Shown in pieces: positions 1-8,551 of a stretch of DNA of 64,000 nucleotides (position 1 is the stretch's first letter; each line of letters begins with the position of its first letter). This stretch comes from Aeromonas encheleia (GTDB lineage Bacteria > Pseudomonadota > Gammaproteobacteria > Enterobacterales > Aeromonadaceae). A program made the position numbers and the translations under genes. The DNA lies in NCBI RefSeq assembly GCF_900637545.1, contig NZ_LR134376.1, forward strand, positions 2,747,001 through 2,811,000. Direction: 5' to 3'. The notes beneath the pieces were generated by a model. It worked only from the letters and a program-made list of their open reading frames with translations. It did no database searches and was not told the origin of the DNA.

Positions 1-3000
1 TGCAACGCTCTGCGGCGAGGTGTAGCCCCATGCGCCTGTGGCGAAATTAAAGGTCAGCTTGCCACCCAGAGCCGTCGTGATGTTGGTCAGCTGCTGATCG
101 CCATCCATAACTCCGTCCCAGGCGTAGGTCGTGCCATTGATCTTGATGGACATGATCCGCCCCGGACCATCGGCACCGAATGAATCGTCATCGCCGCCAC
201 CCACTGCGTTGTTGTTGCCGAGCAGAACGTTGCCGCTGACGAAGTTGCCCGAGATCTGACCAAGCAGTGTATTGATCAGGCCACTAAAGTCGGTTACCAG
301 AATAGGGGCTCCGCTACCATCGAGATCAACATCCTGCAGACGGGCGGTGTTGATACCGTCCCCCACACCAATAGTGGTGACGTTGATGGCATTGCTATCG
401 ACAAAGGTGTTCCAAGCCGTTGCCGTCGCGTCACTCAGCGAGTTGCCACCAGTACCTAACTGCTCATTGGGGTCTCCGTCACTGATGAAGAAGACCTGGT
501 TGCTCCAGCCCTCAATCGGGGAGTAAGACACCATGGTTTGCTGGATCCCGGCAGTAAAATCGGTGCCGTCGTCAAACGGGCGATTGGCAATGATGCTATC
601 TACTAGCGCATTGAACGCAGCGATCGATGTCACAGAGGCATATGCCAGTGGGTCCGAAGAGAACGCCACTATGGTGATTTTCACATCGCCATCGGTACCG
701 TTGAACAGCGCCTGTCCCGCCGCCTTCACGGCGTTCATCATGGTTGTGAACTCGCTATTGCTGATACTGCCGCTGGAGTCCAGCACAAAGGCGACGTTGA
801 AGTCCTTGTCACTGGACTCAGCAACTGTGGCCGTGTCGTTCTTCGCCAGCGGCGTATCATCATCGACATTGATAGCCAGCGTGCCGTTCGCGGTATCGTT
901 ATCGCCATCGGTCACTTGATAGTTCAAGGTAAACGCTTGGTTGTTCTCCTGATCCGCATTCGCATGCTGGATAGGCGCGTTCTGCGTCACGCTATATGCC
1001 CCTGTGGTCGAATTCAGGGTTACGGTCAGCACTGTGGTCGCGCCCTGTTTGACCAACAGAGATCCTGCGGCATTTGTTTCATAGGTAAAGCCAGCCGGCG
1101 CCCCCGTAGTCAGCCATTGCACAATTCCCGCACCATCCGCCCCGAAGTTATGAGCGAGGATGCCGTTCGTGTTTACCGCATTGTCATCGTCATTCGGACC
1201 ATCCGGAATGCCGTTGGCCAAGGCGTCGTCGTCAAGTTGCACCGTGAGATTACTGCCGACGCTCGGCATGTCGTCATCAAAGGTGATGGTCAGCGTACCC
1301 GTGGTGGTGCTGTTGTCCGCGTCCTTGACTGTGTAGGTCAATGCCGTCACGGCATCGTTTTCGGTATTGTCTCCCGGCTGACCATCCAAGGTGGCGTGCT
1401 GCACGTTATCCAGCAGCGTCACGGTATAGGCTCCCGTGCTCGGGTTCACTACCACGCTGAACAGCGGCCCCCGTGGACCCGTGGCCGTCAGCGTATTGTT
1501 GGCGCCATTCCAGCTGTAGTTCACCGTTTCCTGGCCAACCGTTCCACTGGTGCCGTGCATCGCAGCGAAGTTGACGCTACCCGCGCCGTCAGGTCCAAAT
1601 CCGAAGGTCAGGGTGCCACTGAACGTGGCTTCGTTAGTGTCTGGATCCGGTGCCACCACCAAATCGCCCGTGGTGCTCGCCGGATTGCCACCAGTCAGAC
1701 CGTCGTCATCCACCGCGGCAGTGGTTGAACCACCGGTTGGCACATTGGCATCGGTGATGTTGAAGCTGGCAGCCTTGGTAACAGCATCACCATCACCATC
1801 GGTCACGGTAAAGGTCAGGTTGTCGGTCACTGGGTTGGTGGTATCCACCGACGCATCGGCCGTGTAGCTGTAACTGCCGTCCGCTTTCACCTTGAGCACA
1901 CCATTGCCAACATCCACAACCTGAGAGTAACCATCACCGCCAAAGGTCAGTGCAATGCCATTGATATGACTGACTCCGGCACCATCGGCACCAGGCACAA
2001 AGTCGAAGGCCCCCAGTTTGGTGGTACCTTCCGCCACGCTTTGCGCTGCCTCATCGGTAGCGCTCGGCATGTCGTCATCAAAGGTGATGGTCAGCGTACC
2101 CGTGGTGGTGCTGTTGTCCGCGTCCTTGACTGTGTAGGTCAATGCCGTCACGGCATCGTTTTCGGTATTGTCTCCCGGCTGACCATCCAAGGTGGCGTGC
2201 TGCACGTTATCCAGCAGCGTCACGGTATAGGCTCCCGTGCTCGGGTTCACTACCACGCTGAACAGCGGCCCCCGTGGACCCGTGGCCGTCAGCGTATTGT
2301 TGGCGCCATTCCAGCTGTAGTTCACCGTTTCCTGGCCAACCGTTCCACTGGTGCCGTGCATCGCAGCGAAGTTGACGCTACCCGCGCCGTCAGGTCCAAA
2401 TCCGAAGGTCAGGGTGCCACTGAACGTGGCTTCGTTAGTGTCTGGATCCGGTGCCACCACCAAATCGCCCGTGGTGCTCGCCGGATTGCCACCAGTCAGA
2501 CCGTCGTCATCCACCGCGGCAGTGGTTGAACCACCGGTTGGCACATTGGCATCGGTGATGTTGAAGCTGGCAGCCTTGGTAACAGCATCACCATCACCAT
2601 CGGTCACGGTAAAGGTCAGGTTGTCGGTCACTGGGTTGGTGGTATCCACCGACGCATCGGCCGTGTAGCTGTAACTGCCGTCCGCTTTCACCTTGAGCAC
2701 ACCATTGCCAACATCCACAACCTGAGAGTAACCATCGCCGCCAAAGGTCAGTGCAATACCATTGATATGACTAACTCCGGCACCATCGGCACCAGGCACA
2801 AAGTCGAAGGCCCCCAGTTTGGTGGTACCTTCCGCCACGCTTTGCGCTGCCTCATCGGTAGCGATCGGACCATCGTCTTCGAAGCGGAACGTTCCGTTGG
2901 CCCCTAGATCGAGGCTGGCCTCGGCACTGTCACCATCGGCATCGGTCACGGTCTGCACCAGGGTCAGCACACCATTGCTCAGCGTCAGGCTGACACTGTC

Positions 3001-6000
3001 ATCCGCGCTGCTGGTATTGCCGTGCCAGACATTGTCCAGCAGGTTCAGAGTCACGGCACCACTGATCGGATCGATGGTAAAAGTGAAGTAATCCACTCCG
3101 TTGGCACTGCCGGTGATAATGTTGAACGCTTGATTGAGCAGAATTTGAGCGCCCTGACCATTGGTCGCCTGCGGATCGACCGCGTAGAGGCCGCTCGCCA
3201 CGTTGCTACCGCTCAGTGCCAGGCTGTAACTGATACTACCTGCCCCATCCGACCCGAAGGAATGACTGAACTGGGCTTGCACCGTAGCGGCCGCCAGAGT
3301 GGCACTCGCAATACCATCGCCACCCACACCGCCCAGTGCGGGCAGGCTCTCATCCACCATCACGGTCCCCAGACCCGGCGCCTCAACAGCTAGCCCCACT
3401 GTCGGGCCGTCGTCGTCAAAGCTGAACACCGAGCGCTCGCCATCGGCCAGCACTATGCTGTCCGAGACCCTCACCGGATCGCCATCGGCGTCGGTACGGA
3501 TCACCTCATACTGCAGCGCCAGGCTGCCCTGACCCAGCAGCAGGCTCAGCGCTTCGTCAAACAGTCCGTCGCTGCCATGTGCCAGCGCTTCGAATTGGGT
3601 GGTTTGCAGTTGCAGTACGCCACCGCCTACATCGACGATCTGGATGCTGAAGACAATGTTGCCATCGCCGTCCACACCGTTGAGGGTACCGCTGCCAACG
3701 GCCACCAGGGTGATGGCTCCGCCGTCGGTGGCACTCAGATTGGTTGACAGGCCACCCAGCGGGACGCCAGTGAAGCTCATCGTGCCGCTCAGCGTGCTGG
3801 CACCGTCCGAGCCATAGCTACCCCCCACGCTGAACAGGCTGACCAGCCCGCCCACCACCTGGGTGGTAACCCGGGCCAGGGCTCCCGGGGCATCGTCGTT
3901 AACATAGCCGTCGGCCCCTTCGCCATTGGCATAGTGGTCGGCCGCACCGGTAGTTTCATCCAGCGTCACCGCCAGCGCTGCCACGGCTTCGCCATTGGCC
4001 TCCACCGTCAAGGTCGGGCCATCGTCGTCGAAGCTGAACACCGAGCGCTCGCCATCGGCCAGCACGATGCTGTCCAAGACCCTCACCGGATCGCCATCGG
4101 CGTCGGTACGGATCACCTCATACTGCAGCGCCAGGCTGCCCTGATTCAGCAGCAGGCTCAGCGCTTCGTCAAACAGTCCGTCGCTGCCATGTGCCAGCGC
4201 TTCGAATTGGGTGGTTTGCAGTTGCAGCACGCCACCGCCTACATCGACGATCTGGATGCTGAAGACAATGTTGCCATCACCGTCCACACCGTTGAGGGTG
4301 CCGCTGCCAACGGCCACCAGGGTGATGGCTCCGCCGTCGGTGGCACTCAGATTGGTTGACAGGCCACCCAGCGGGACGCCAGTGAAGCTCATCGTGCCGC
4401 TCAGCGTGCCGGCACCGTCCGAGCCATAGCTGCCCCCCACGTTGAACAAGCTGACCAGCCCGCCCACCACCTGGGTGGTGACCCGGGCCAGGGCCCCCGG
4501 CGCATCGTCGTTAACATAGCCATCGGCCCCTTCGCCATTGGCATAGTGGTCGGCCGCACCGGTAGTTTCATCCAGCGTCACCGCCAGCGCTGCCGCGGCT
4601 TCGCCATTGGCCTCCACCGTCAAGGTCGGGCCATCGTCGTCGAAGCTGAACACCGAGCGCTCGCCATCGGCCAGCACGATGCTGTCCGAGACCCTCACCG
4701 GATCGCCATCGGCGTCGGTACGGATCACCTCATACTGCAGCGCCAGGCTGCCCTGATTCAGCAGCAGGCTCAGCGCTTCGTCAAACAGTCCGTCGCTGCC
4801 ATGTGCCAGCGCTTCGAATTGGGTGGTTTGCAGTTGCAGCACGCCACCGCCTACATCGACGATCTGGATGCTGAAGACAATGTTGCCATCGCCGTCCACA
4901 CCGTTGAGGGTGCCGCTGCCAACGGCCACCAGGGTGATGGCTCCGCCGTCGGTGGCACTCAGATTGGTTGACAGGCCACCCAGCGGGACGCCAGTGAAGC
5001 TCATCGTGCCGCTCAGCGTGCCGGCACCGTCCGAGCCATAGCTGCCCCCCACGTTGAACAAGCTGACCAGCCCGCCCACCACCTGGGTGGTGACCCGGGC
5101 CAGGGCCCCCGGCGCATCGTCGTTAACATAGCCATCGGCCCCTTCGCCATTGGCATAGTGGTCGGCCGCACCGGTAGTTTCATCCAGCGTCACCGCCAGC
5201 GCTGCCACGGCTTCGCCATTGGCCTCCACCGTCAAGGTCGGGCCATCGTCGTCGAAGCTGAACACCGAGCGCTCGCCATCGGCCAGCACGATGCTGTCCA
5301 AGACCCTCACCGGATCGCCATCGGCGTCGGTACGGATCACCTCATACTGCAGCGCCAGGCTGCCCTGATTCAGCAGCAGGCTCAGCGCTTCGTCAAACAG
5401 TCCGTCGCTGCCATGTGCCAGCGCTTCGAATTGGGTGGTTTGCAGTTGCAGCACGCCACCGCCTACATCGACGATCTGGATGCTGAAGACAATGTTGCCA
5501 TCACCGTCCACACCGTTGAGGGTGCCGCTGCCAACGGCCACCAGGGTGATGGCTCCGCCGTCGGTGGCACTCAGATTGGTTGACAGGCCACCCAGCGGGA
5601 CGCCAGTGAAGCTCATCGTGCCGCTCAGCGTGCCGGCACCGTCCGAGCCATAGCTGCCCCCCACGTTGAACAAGCTGACCAGCCCGCCCACCACCTGGGT
5701 GGTGACCCGGGCCAGGGCCCCCGGCGCATCGTCGTTAACATAGCCATCGGCCCCTTCGCCATTGGCATAGTGGTCGGCCGCACCGGTAGTTTCATCCAGC
5801 GTCACCGCCAGCGCTGCCGCGGCTTCGCCATTGGCCTCCACCGTCAAGGTCGGGCCATCGTCGTCGAAGCTGAACACCGAGCGCTCGCCATCGGCCAGCA
5901 CGATGCTGTCCGAGACCCTCACCGGATCGCCATCGGCGTCGGTACGGATCACCTCATACTGCAGCGCCAGGCTGCCCTGATTCAGCAGCAGGCTCAGCGC

Positions 6001-8283
6001 TTCGTCAAACAGTCCGTCGCTGCCATGTGCCAGCGCTTCGAATTGGGTGGTTTGCAGTTGCAGCACGCCACCGCCTACATCGACGATCTGGATGCTGAAG
6101 ACAATGTTGCCATCGCCGTCCACACCGTTGAGGGTGCCGTTACCAGCGCCCATCAGAGTGATCGCGCCGCCGTCGGTGGCACTCAGGTTGGTTGACAAGC
6201 CGCCCGCTGGTACGCCAGTGAAGCTCATCGTGCCACTCAGCGTACCGGCACCGTCCGAGCCATAGCTGCCCCCCACGTTGAACAAGCTGACCAGCCCGCC
6301 CACCACCTGGGTGGTGACCCGGGCTAGGGCCCCCGGCGCATCGTCGTTAACATAGCCATCGGCCCCTTCGCCATTGGCATAGTGGTCGGCCGCACCGGTA
6401 GTTTCATCCAGCGTCACCGCCAGCGCTGCCACGGCTTCGCCATTGGCCTCCACCGTCAGGGTCGGACCGTCGTCTTCGAAGCGGAAGGTCCCGTTGACAC
6501 CCAGATCGAGACTGGCCTTGGCACTGTCGCCATCGGTGTCGGTCACGGTCTGTACCAAGGTCAGCACACCACTGTTCAGCGTCAGGCTGATGCTGTCATC
6601 CGAGTTGCCGGTGTTGCCATGCCAGACATTGTCCAGCAGATTCAGGGTAACGGCACCGGTGGCCGGATTGATGGTCAAGGTGAAGTAGTTCACCCCGTTG
6701 GCACTGCCGGTGATGACGTTGCCGACCTGGTTGAGCACTATCTGGGCACCCTGGCCATTGGCTGCCTGCGGATCGACCGCATAGAGGCCGCTTGCCACGT
6801 TATTGCCGCTCAGTGCCAAGCTGTAACCGATGCTACCCGCTCCATCCGCCCCAAAGGCATGACTGAACTGAGCTTGCACCAGCGCCGCCGTCAGGGTGGC
6901 GCTGGCAATGCCATCGCCCCCCACGCCACCCAGCTGTGGCACACTCTCATCCACACTGAGTACACCCAGTTCGCCGGAACCAGGAACCAGGGCCACCCTC
7001 GGAACATCGTCCAGGATCACGGCATCCAGGCTGGCACTGGTGCTGTCACCATCGCTGTCCGTCAGCACAACGTTGAAACTTTCGGTCAGCGCAGTGTCAT
7101 TGGCAGGCTGAGTGTGAGCCTCGTTATCGCTCAGGGTATAGCTGTAGGTGACGCTGCCAGTTCCGGTCACGGGGTTATAGCTGATGCCAGTGACCAGCAG
7201 CTGATTGCCCAGAGGGCCAAGGATCGCCTGCGGGAAACCACCGATGACCTGACCGTTGCTGATAAGCGTGACGCCACCCAGCGTCAGGCTCTGGACACCG
7301 TCCGCCGCATTGAAGGTAAAGGTACCACCCTGGGTCAGGGCCGCTGCGTTGGGGGCACTGCCATCAACCAAAGAGGCTTCATTCAGGACAAGCTCACCCC
7401 CCTCGACTTGCAATCCCCCCAGAGAAACAGGCTCATCCAACGGGGTGATAGTGATGGCCAGCGTTGATGTGTCCGTGTCTTCGCCATCGGTCACTGTGTA
7501 ATTCACCGGCGGAACAGGACCCGTATAGTTGAAGGTCGGAGTGAAAGTAAAAGTACCATCGGCATTGATGATTAATGTGCCTATACCGACCAAGGTAACA
7601 GCCACACCGGCCGGGATGCCAAGGTTAGCCCCCCAGTCATATGAGACGATAGAGGCCGCGAAAGGACCATCAGGATTGGTGCTGTTGAGCAGTAGATCGC
7701 CACTGATGGCCTGATTTTCCTGAGTGACGGCTGGCTCATCTTGATCATCGAGCTGATTCTCAGGCAGGAGATCATCTTCCTGCAGCAGATCCTGCACCGT
7801 CAGGGCATCATGGCTGGTATCAAACCCGGCGGCAGCTATGGTCGCATCACCGATCCGCTCGATCGTCACGAAACCACCGTTACCGCTGGCCCCGGCGACC
7901 CCGCCAATGCCACCGCCGCCACCACCGGCGGCAGGAGCGCCACCCGCAGCTGAAGCCTCGAAGCTCTTGGTCGGGTCAACCCCTTGCAGAATAGATTGTT
8001 GCAAGGCCGCAATTTCTGGAGGGAGGTTGCTGTTCTCGGCCGATGATGAGGGTTGCCCTTCGGCCGGTATATCTGTCTCGGCGGGGGCGGCTGCGGCCTG
8101 CCCGGGGTTGTCATCGTAGGGTGCCAACATCAATTTCGCATCGTCGGCAATATTGAGCTTGGCTCCCGGTTGTAATATCTCGCCAGGCTGGAGAGGACGG
8201 CTGCTGCCATCGGCAAGCAGGATCTGAACATTGCCTTCCACGGAAGAGACGACGACGGTTTTGTCGATGATTTGGGTGCGCAT
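1..8283 (-). CDS. giant LapA-like RTX/VCBS biofilm adhesin, 3' end outside window
   Basis: This is a giant surface adhesin exported by the type I system encoded next to it. The frame is open from an ATG at 8283 to base 1 (2761 codons) and the C-terminus lies outside the window. The start is chosen because GGAG lies 8 bases upstream; an ATG two codons earlier is too close to it. Residues 1-120 form a retention-module-like head with di-alanine sites SAAG (111-114) and PAAG (117-120). Then follow glycine-rich and Asp/Glu-rich linkers, one Ig/VCBS-like block, five near-identical 204-residue T1SS-143-like repeats carrying the DDGP motif, a second diverged repeat type, and two near-identical 267-residue VCBS-like repeats. 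Near base 780 a von Willebrand A domain begins, with the MIDAS motif DSSGS. RTX nonapeptides and a secretion signal would lie beyond base 1. Architecture matches the LapA/BpfA family; ligand unknown. Confidence 0.92.
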   Translation of the reverse strand, partial: MRTQIIDKTVVVSSVEGNVQILLADGSSRPLQPGEILQPGAKLNIADDAKLMLAPYDDNPGQAAAAPAETDIPAEGQPSSSAENSNLPPEIAALQQSILQGVDPTKSFEASAAGGAPAAGGGGGGIGGVAGASGNGGFVTIERIGDATIAAAGFDTSHDALTVQDLLQEDDLLPENQLDDQDEPAVTQENQAISGDLLLNSTNPDGPFAASIVSYDWGANLGIPAGVAVTLVGIGTLIINADGTFTFTPTFNYTGPVPPVNYTVTDGEDTDTSTLAITITPLDEPVSLGGLQVEGGELVLNEASLVDGSAPNAAALTQGGTFTFNAADGVQSLTLGGVTLISNGQVIGGFPQAILGPLGNQLLVTGISYNPVTGTGSVTYSYTLSDNEAHTQPANDTALTESFNVVLTDSDGDSTSASLDAVILDDVPRVALVPGSGELGVLSVDESVPQLGGVGGDGIASATLTAALVQAQFSHAFGADGAGSIGYSLALSGNNVASGLYAVDPQAANGQGAQIVLNQVGNVITGSANGVNYFTLTINPATGAVTLNLLDNVWHGNTGNSDDSISLTLNSGVLTLVQTVTDTDGDSAKASLDLGVNGTFRFEDDGPTLTVEANGEAVAALAVTLDETTGAADHYANGEGADGYVNDDAPGALARVTTQVVGGLVSLFNVGGSYGSDGAGTLSGTMSFTGVPAGGLSTNLSATDGGAITLMGAGNGTLNGVDGDGNIVFSIQIVDVGGGVLQLQTTQFEALAHGSDGLFDEALSLLLNQGSLALQYEVIRTDADGDPVRVSDSIVLADGERSVFSFDDDGPTLTVEANGEAAAALAVTLDETTGAADHYANGEGADGYVNDDAPGALARVTTQVVGGLVSLFNVGGSYGSDGAGTLSGTMSFTGVPLGGLSTNLSATDGGAITLVAVGSGTLNGVDGDGNIVFSIQIVDVGGGVLQLQTTQFEALAHGSDGLFDEALSLLLNQGSLALQYEVIRTDADGDPVRVLDSIVLADGERSVFSFDDDGPTLTVEANGEAVAALAVTLDETTGAADHYANGEGADGYVNDDAPGALARVTTQVVGGLVSLFNVGGSYGSDGAGTLSGTMSFTGVPLGGLSTNLSATDGGAITLVAVGSGTLNGVDGDGNIVFSIQIVDVGGGVLQLQTTQFEALAHGSDGLFDEALSLLLNQGSLALQYEVIRTDADGDPVRVSDSIVLADGERSVFSFDDDGPTLTVEANGEAAAALAVTLDETTGAADHYANGEGADGYVNDDAPGALARVTTQVVGGLVSLFNVGGSYGSDGAGTLSGTMSFTGVPLGGLSTNLSATDGGAITLVAVGSGTLNGVDGDGNIVFSIQIVDVGGGVLQLQTTQFEALAHGSDGLFDEALSLLLNQGSLALQYEVIRTDADGDPVRVLDSIVLADGERSVFSFDDDGPTLTVEANGEAVAALAVTLDETTGAADHYANGEGADGYVNDDAPGALARVTTQVVGGLVSLFSVGGSYGSDGASTLSGTMSFTGVPLGGLSTNLSATDGGAITLVAVGSGTLNGVDGDGNIVFSIQIVDVGGGVLQLQTTQFEALAHGSDGLFDEALSLLLGQGSLALQYEVIRTDADGDPVRVSDSIVLADGERSVFSFDDDGPTVGLAVEAPGLGTVMVDESLPALGGVGGDGIASATLAAATVQAQFSHSFGSDGAGSISYSLALSGSNVASGLYAVDPQATNGQGAQILLNQAFNIITGSANGVDYFTFTIDPISGAVTLNLLDNVWHGNTSSADDSVSLTLSNGVLTLVQTVTDADGDSAEASLDLGANGTFRFEDDGPIATDEAAQSVAEGTTKLGAFDFVPGADGAGVSHINGIALTFGGDGYSQVVDVGNGVLKVKADGSYSYTADASVDTTNPVTDNLTFTVTDGDGDAVTKAASFNITDANVPTGGSTTAAVDDDGLTGGNPASTTGDLVVAPDPDTNEATFSGTLTFGFGPDGAGSVNFAAMHGTSGTVGQETVNYSWNGANNTLTATGPRGPLFSVVVNPSTGAYTVTLLDNVQHATLDGQPGDNTENDAVTALTYTVKDADNSTTTGTLTITFDDDMPSATDEAAQSVAEGTTKLGAFDFVPGADGAGVSHINGIALTFGGDGYSQVVDVGNGVLKVKADGSYSYTADASVDTTNPVTDNLTFTVTDGDGDAVTKAASFNITDANVPTGGSTTAAVDDDGLTGGNPASTTGDLVVAPDPDTNEATFSGTLTFGFGPDGAGSVNFAAMHGTSGTVGQETVNYSWNGANNTLTATGPRGPLFSVVVNPSTGAYTVTLLDNVQHATLDGQPGDNTENDAVTALTYTVKDADNSTTTGTLTITFDDDMPSVGSNLTVQLDDDALANGIPDGPNDDDNAVNTNGILAHNFGADGAGIVQWLTTGAPAGFTYETNAAGSLLVKQGATTVLTVTLNSTTGAYSVTQNAPIQHANADQENNQAFTLNYQVTDGDNDTANGTLAINVDDDTPLAKNDTATVAESSDKDFNVAFVLDSSGSISNSEFTTMMNAVKAAGQALFNGTDGDVKITIVAFSSDPLAYASVTSIAAFNALVDSIIANRPFDDGTDFTAGIQQTMVSYSPIEGWSNQVFFISDGDPNEQLGTGGNSLSDATATAWNTFVDSNAINVTTIGVGDGINTARLQDVDLDGSGAPILVTDFSGLINTLLGQISGNFVSGNVLLGNNNAVGGGDDDSFGADGPGRIMSIKINGTTYAWDGVMDGDQQLTNITTALGGKLTFNFATGAWGYTSPQSVA
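1262..2863 (-). repeat. two tandem 801-bp near-identical repeats in the adhesin
   Basis: The segments 1262-2062 and 2063-2863 are direct repeats with an 801-bp period, exactly 267 codons, so the frame is kept. Only a few scattered substitutions are visible, for example near 1941 against 2742. Each encodes a VCBS-like pair of subdomains. The near identity points to recent duplication or ongoing homogenisation. Confidence 0.93.
3403..6462 (-). repeat. five tandem 612-bp repeats in the adhesin
   Basis: Five copies with a 612-bp period (204 codons) start near 3403, 4015, 4627, 5239 and 5851. The boundaries are arbitrary. Each carries the DDGP motif of T1SS-143-type repeats. Copies 2 and 4 share variants (a CAAGACC site near 4075 and 5299) while copies 3 and 5 share the alternative (CGAGACC near 4687 and 5911). 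This implies duplication of a two-unit, 1224-bp block. The last third of copy 5 diverges near 6139-6220. Confidence 0.94.
7924..7953 (-). other. putative LapG cleavage sites in adhesin N-terminus
   Basis: Adhesin residues 111-114 read SAAG and 117-120 read PAAG, just before a glycine run. The LapG recognition pattern known from Pseudomonas LapA is a di-alanine followed by Gly or Val, about 107-110 residues from the start. Position and sequence both fit, PAAG best. Confidence 0.72.
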
Positions 8284-8506
8284 ATCCATTGCTCCAGAGT
8301 GACAGATCTTGATGGATACACCTTAGATAGGTCCCCGGTACGTTTCAGTTGCAAAAAAGTACAACATTGAATCTGTTCAGCTCCATCCGATGCAGCGAAT
8401 CGAACAATGTTTTTTTACACAACCAAATCAATAAATTAACAAAGCTTCTTTTGGCTCTCCTGTTGATACACTATGGAGAAATGGCCAGACTTATTCTAAA
8501 CGGGTA
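8284..8506. other. adhesin upstream region
   Basis: AT-rich spacer between the adhesin start and the lapD terminator. It must hold the adhesin promoter and leader, because a terminator separates the gene from lapD. I could not assign -35 and -10 boxes with confidence. Confidence 0.4.
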
Positions 8507-8533
8507 TAAAAAAAGGCCCACATTGGGGCCTTT
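8507..8533 (-). terminator. Rho-independent terminator after lapD
   Basis: Read on the minus strand, AAAGGCCC pairs with GGGCCTTT around a 6-base loop and is followed by a run of T. It lies just past the lapD stop, so the adhesin gene is probably transcribed mainly from its own promoter. Confidence 0.8.
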
Positions 8534-8551
8534 CGGGAGCGAGAACACCGC

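Noticed and set aside
3599-6265. Repeated 72- and 141-codon plus-strand frames
   Set aside because: They recur every 612 bp because the adhesin repeat recurs; the minus-strand frame is the coding one.
3403-6462. Repeat array as a possible CRISPR or satellite
   Set aside because: Units are 612 bp, contiguous without spacers and translate in frame.
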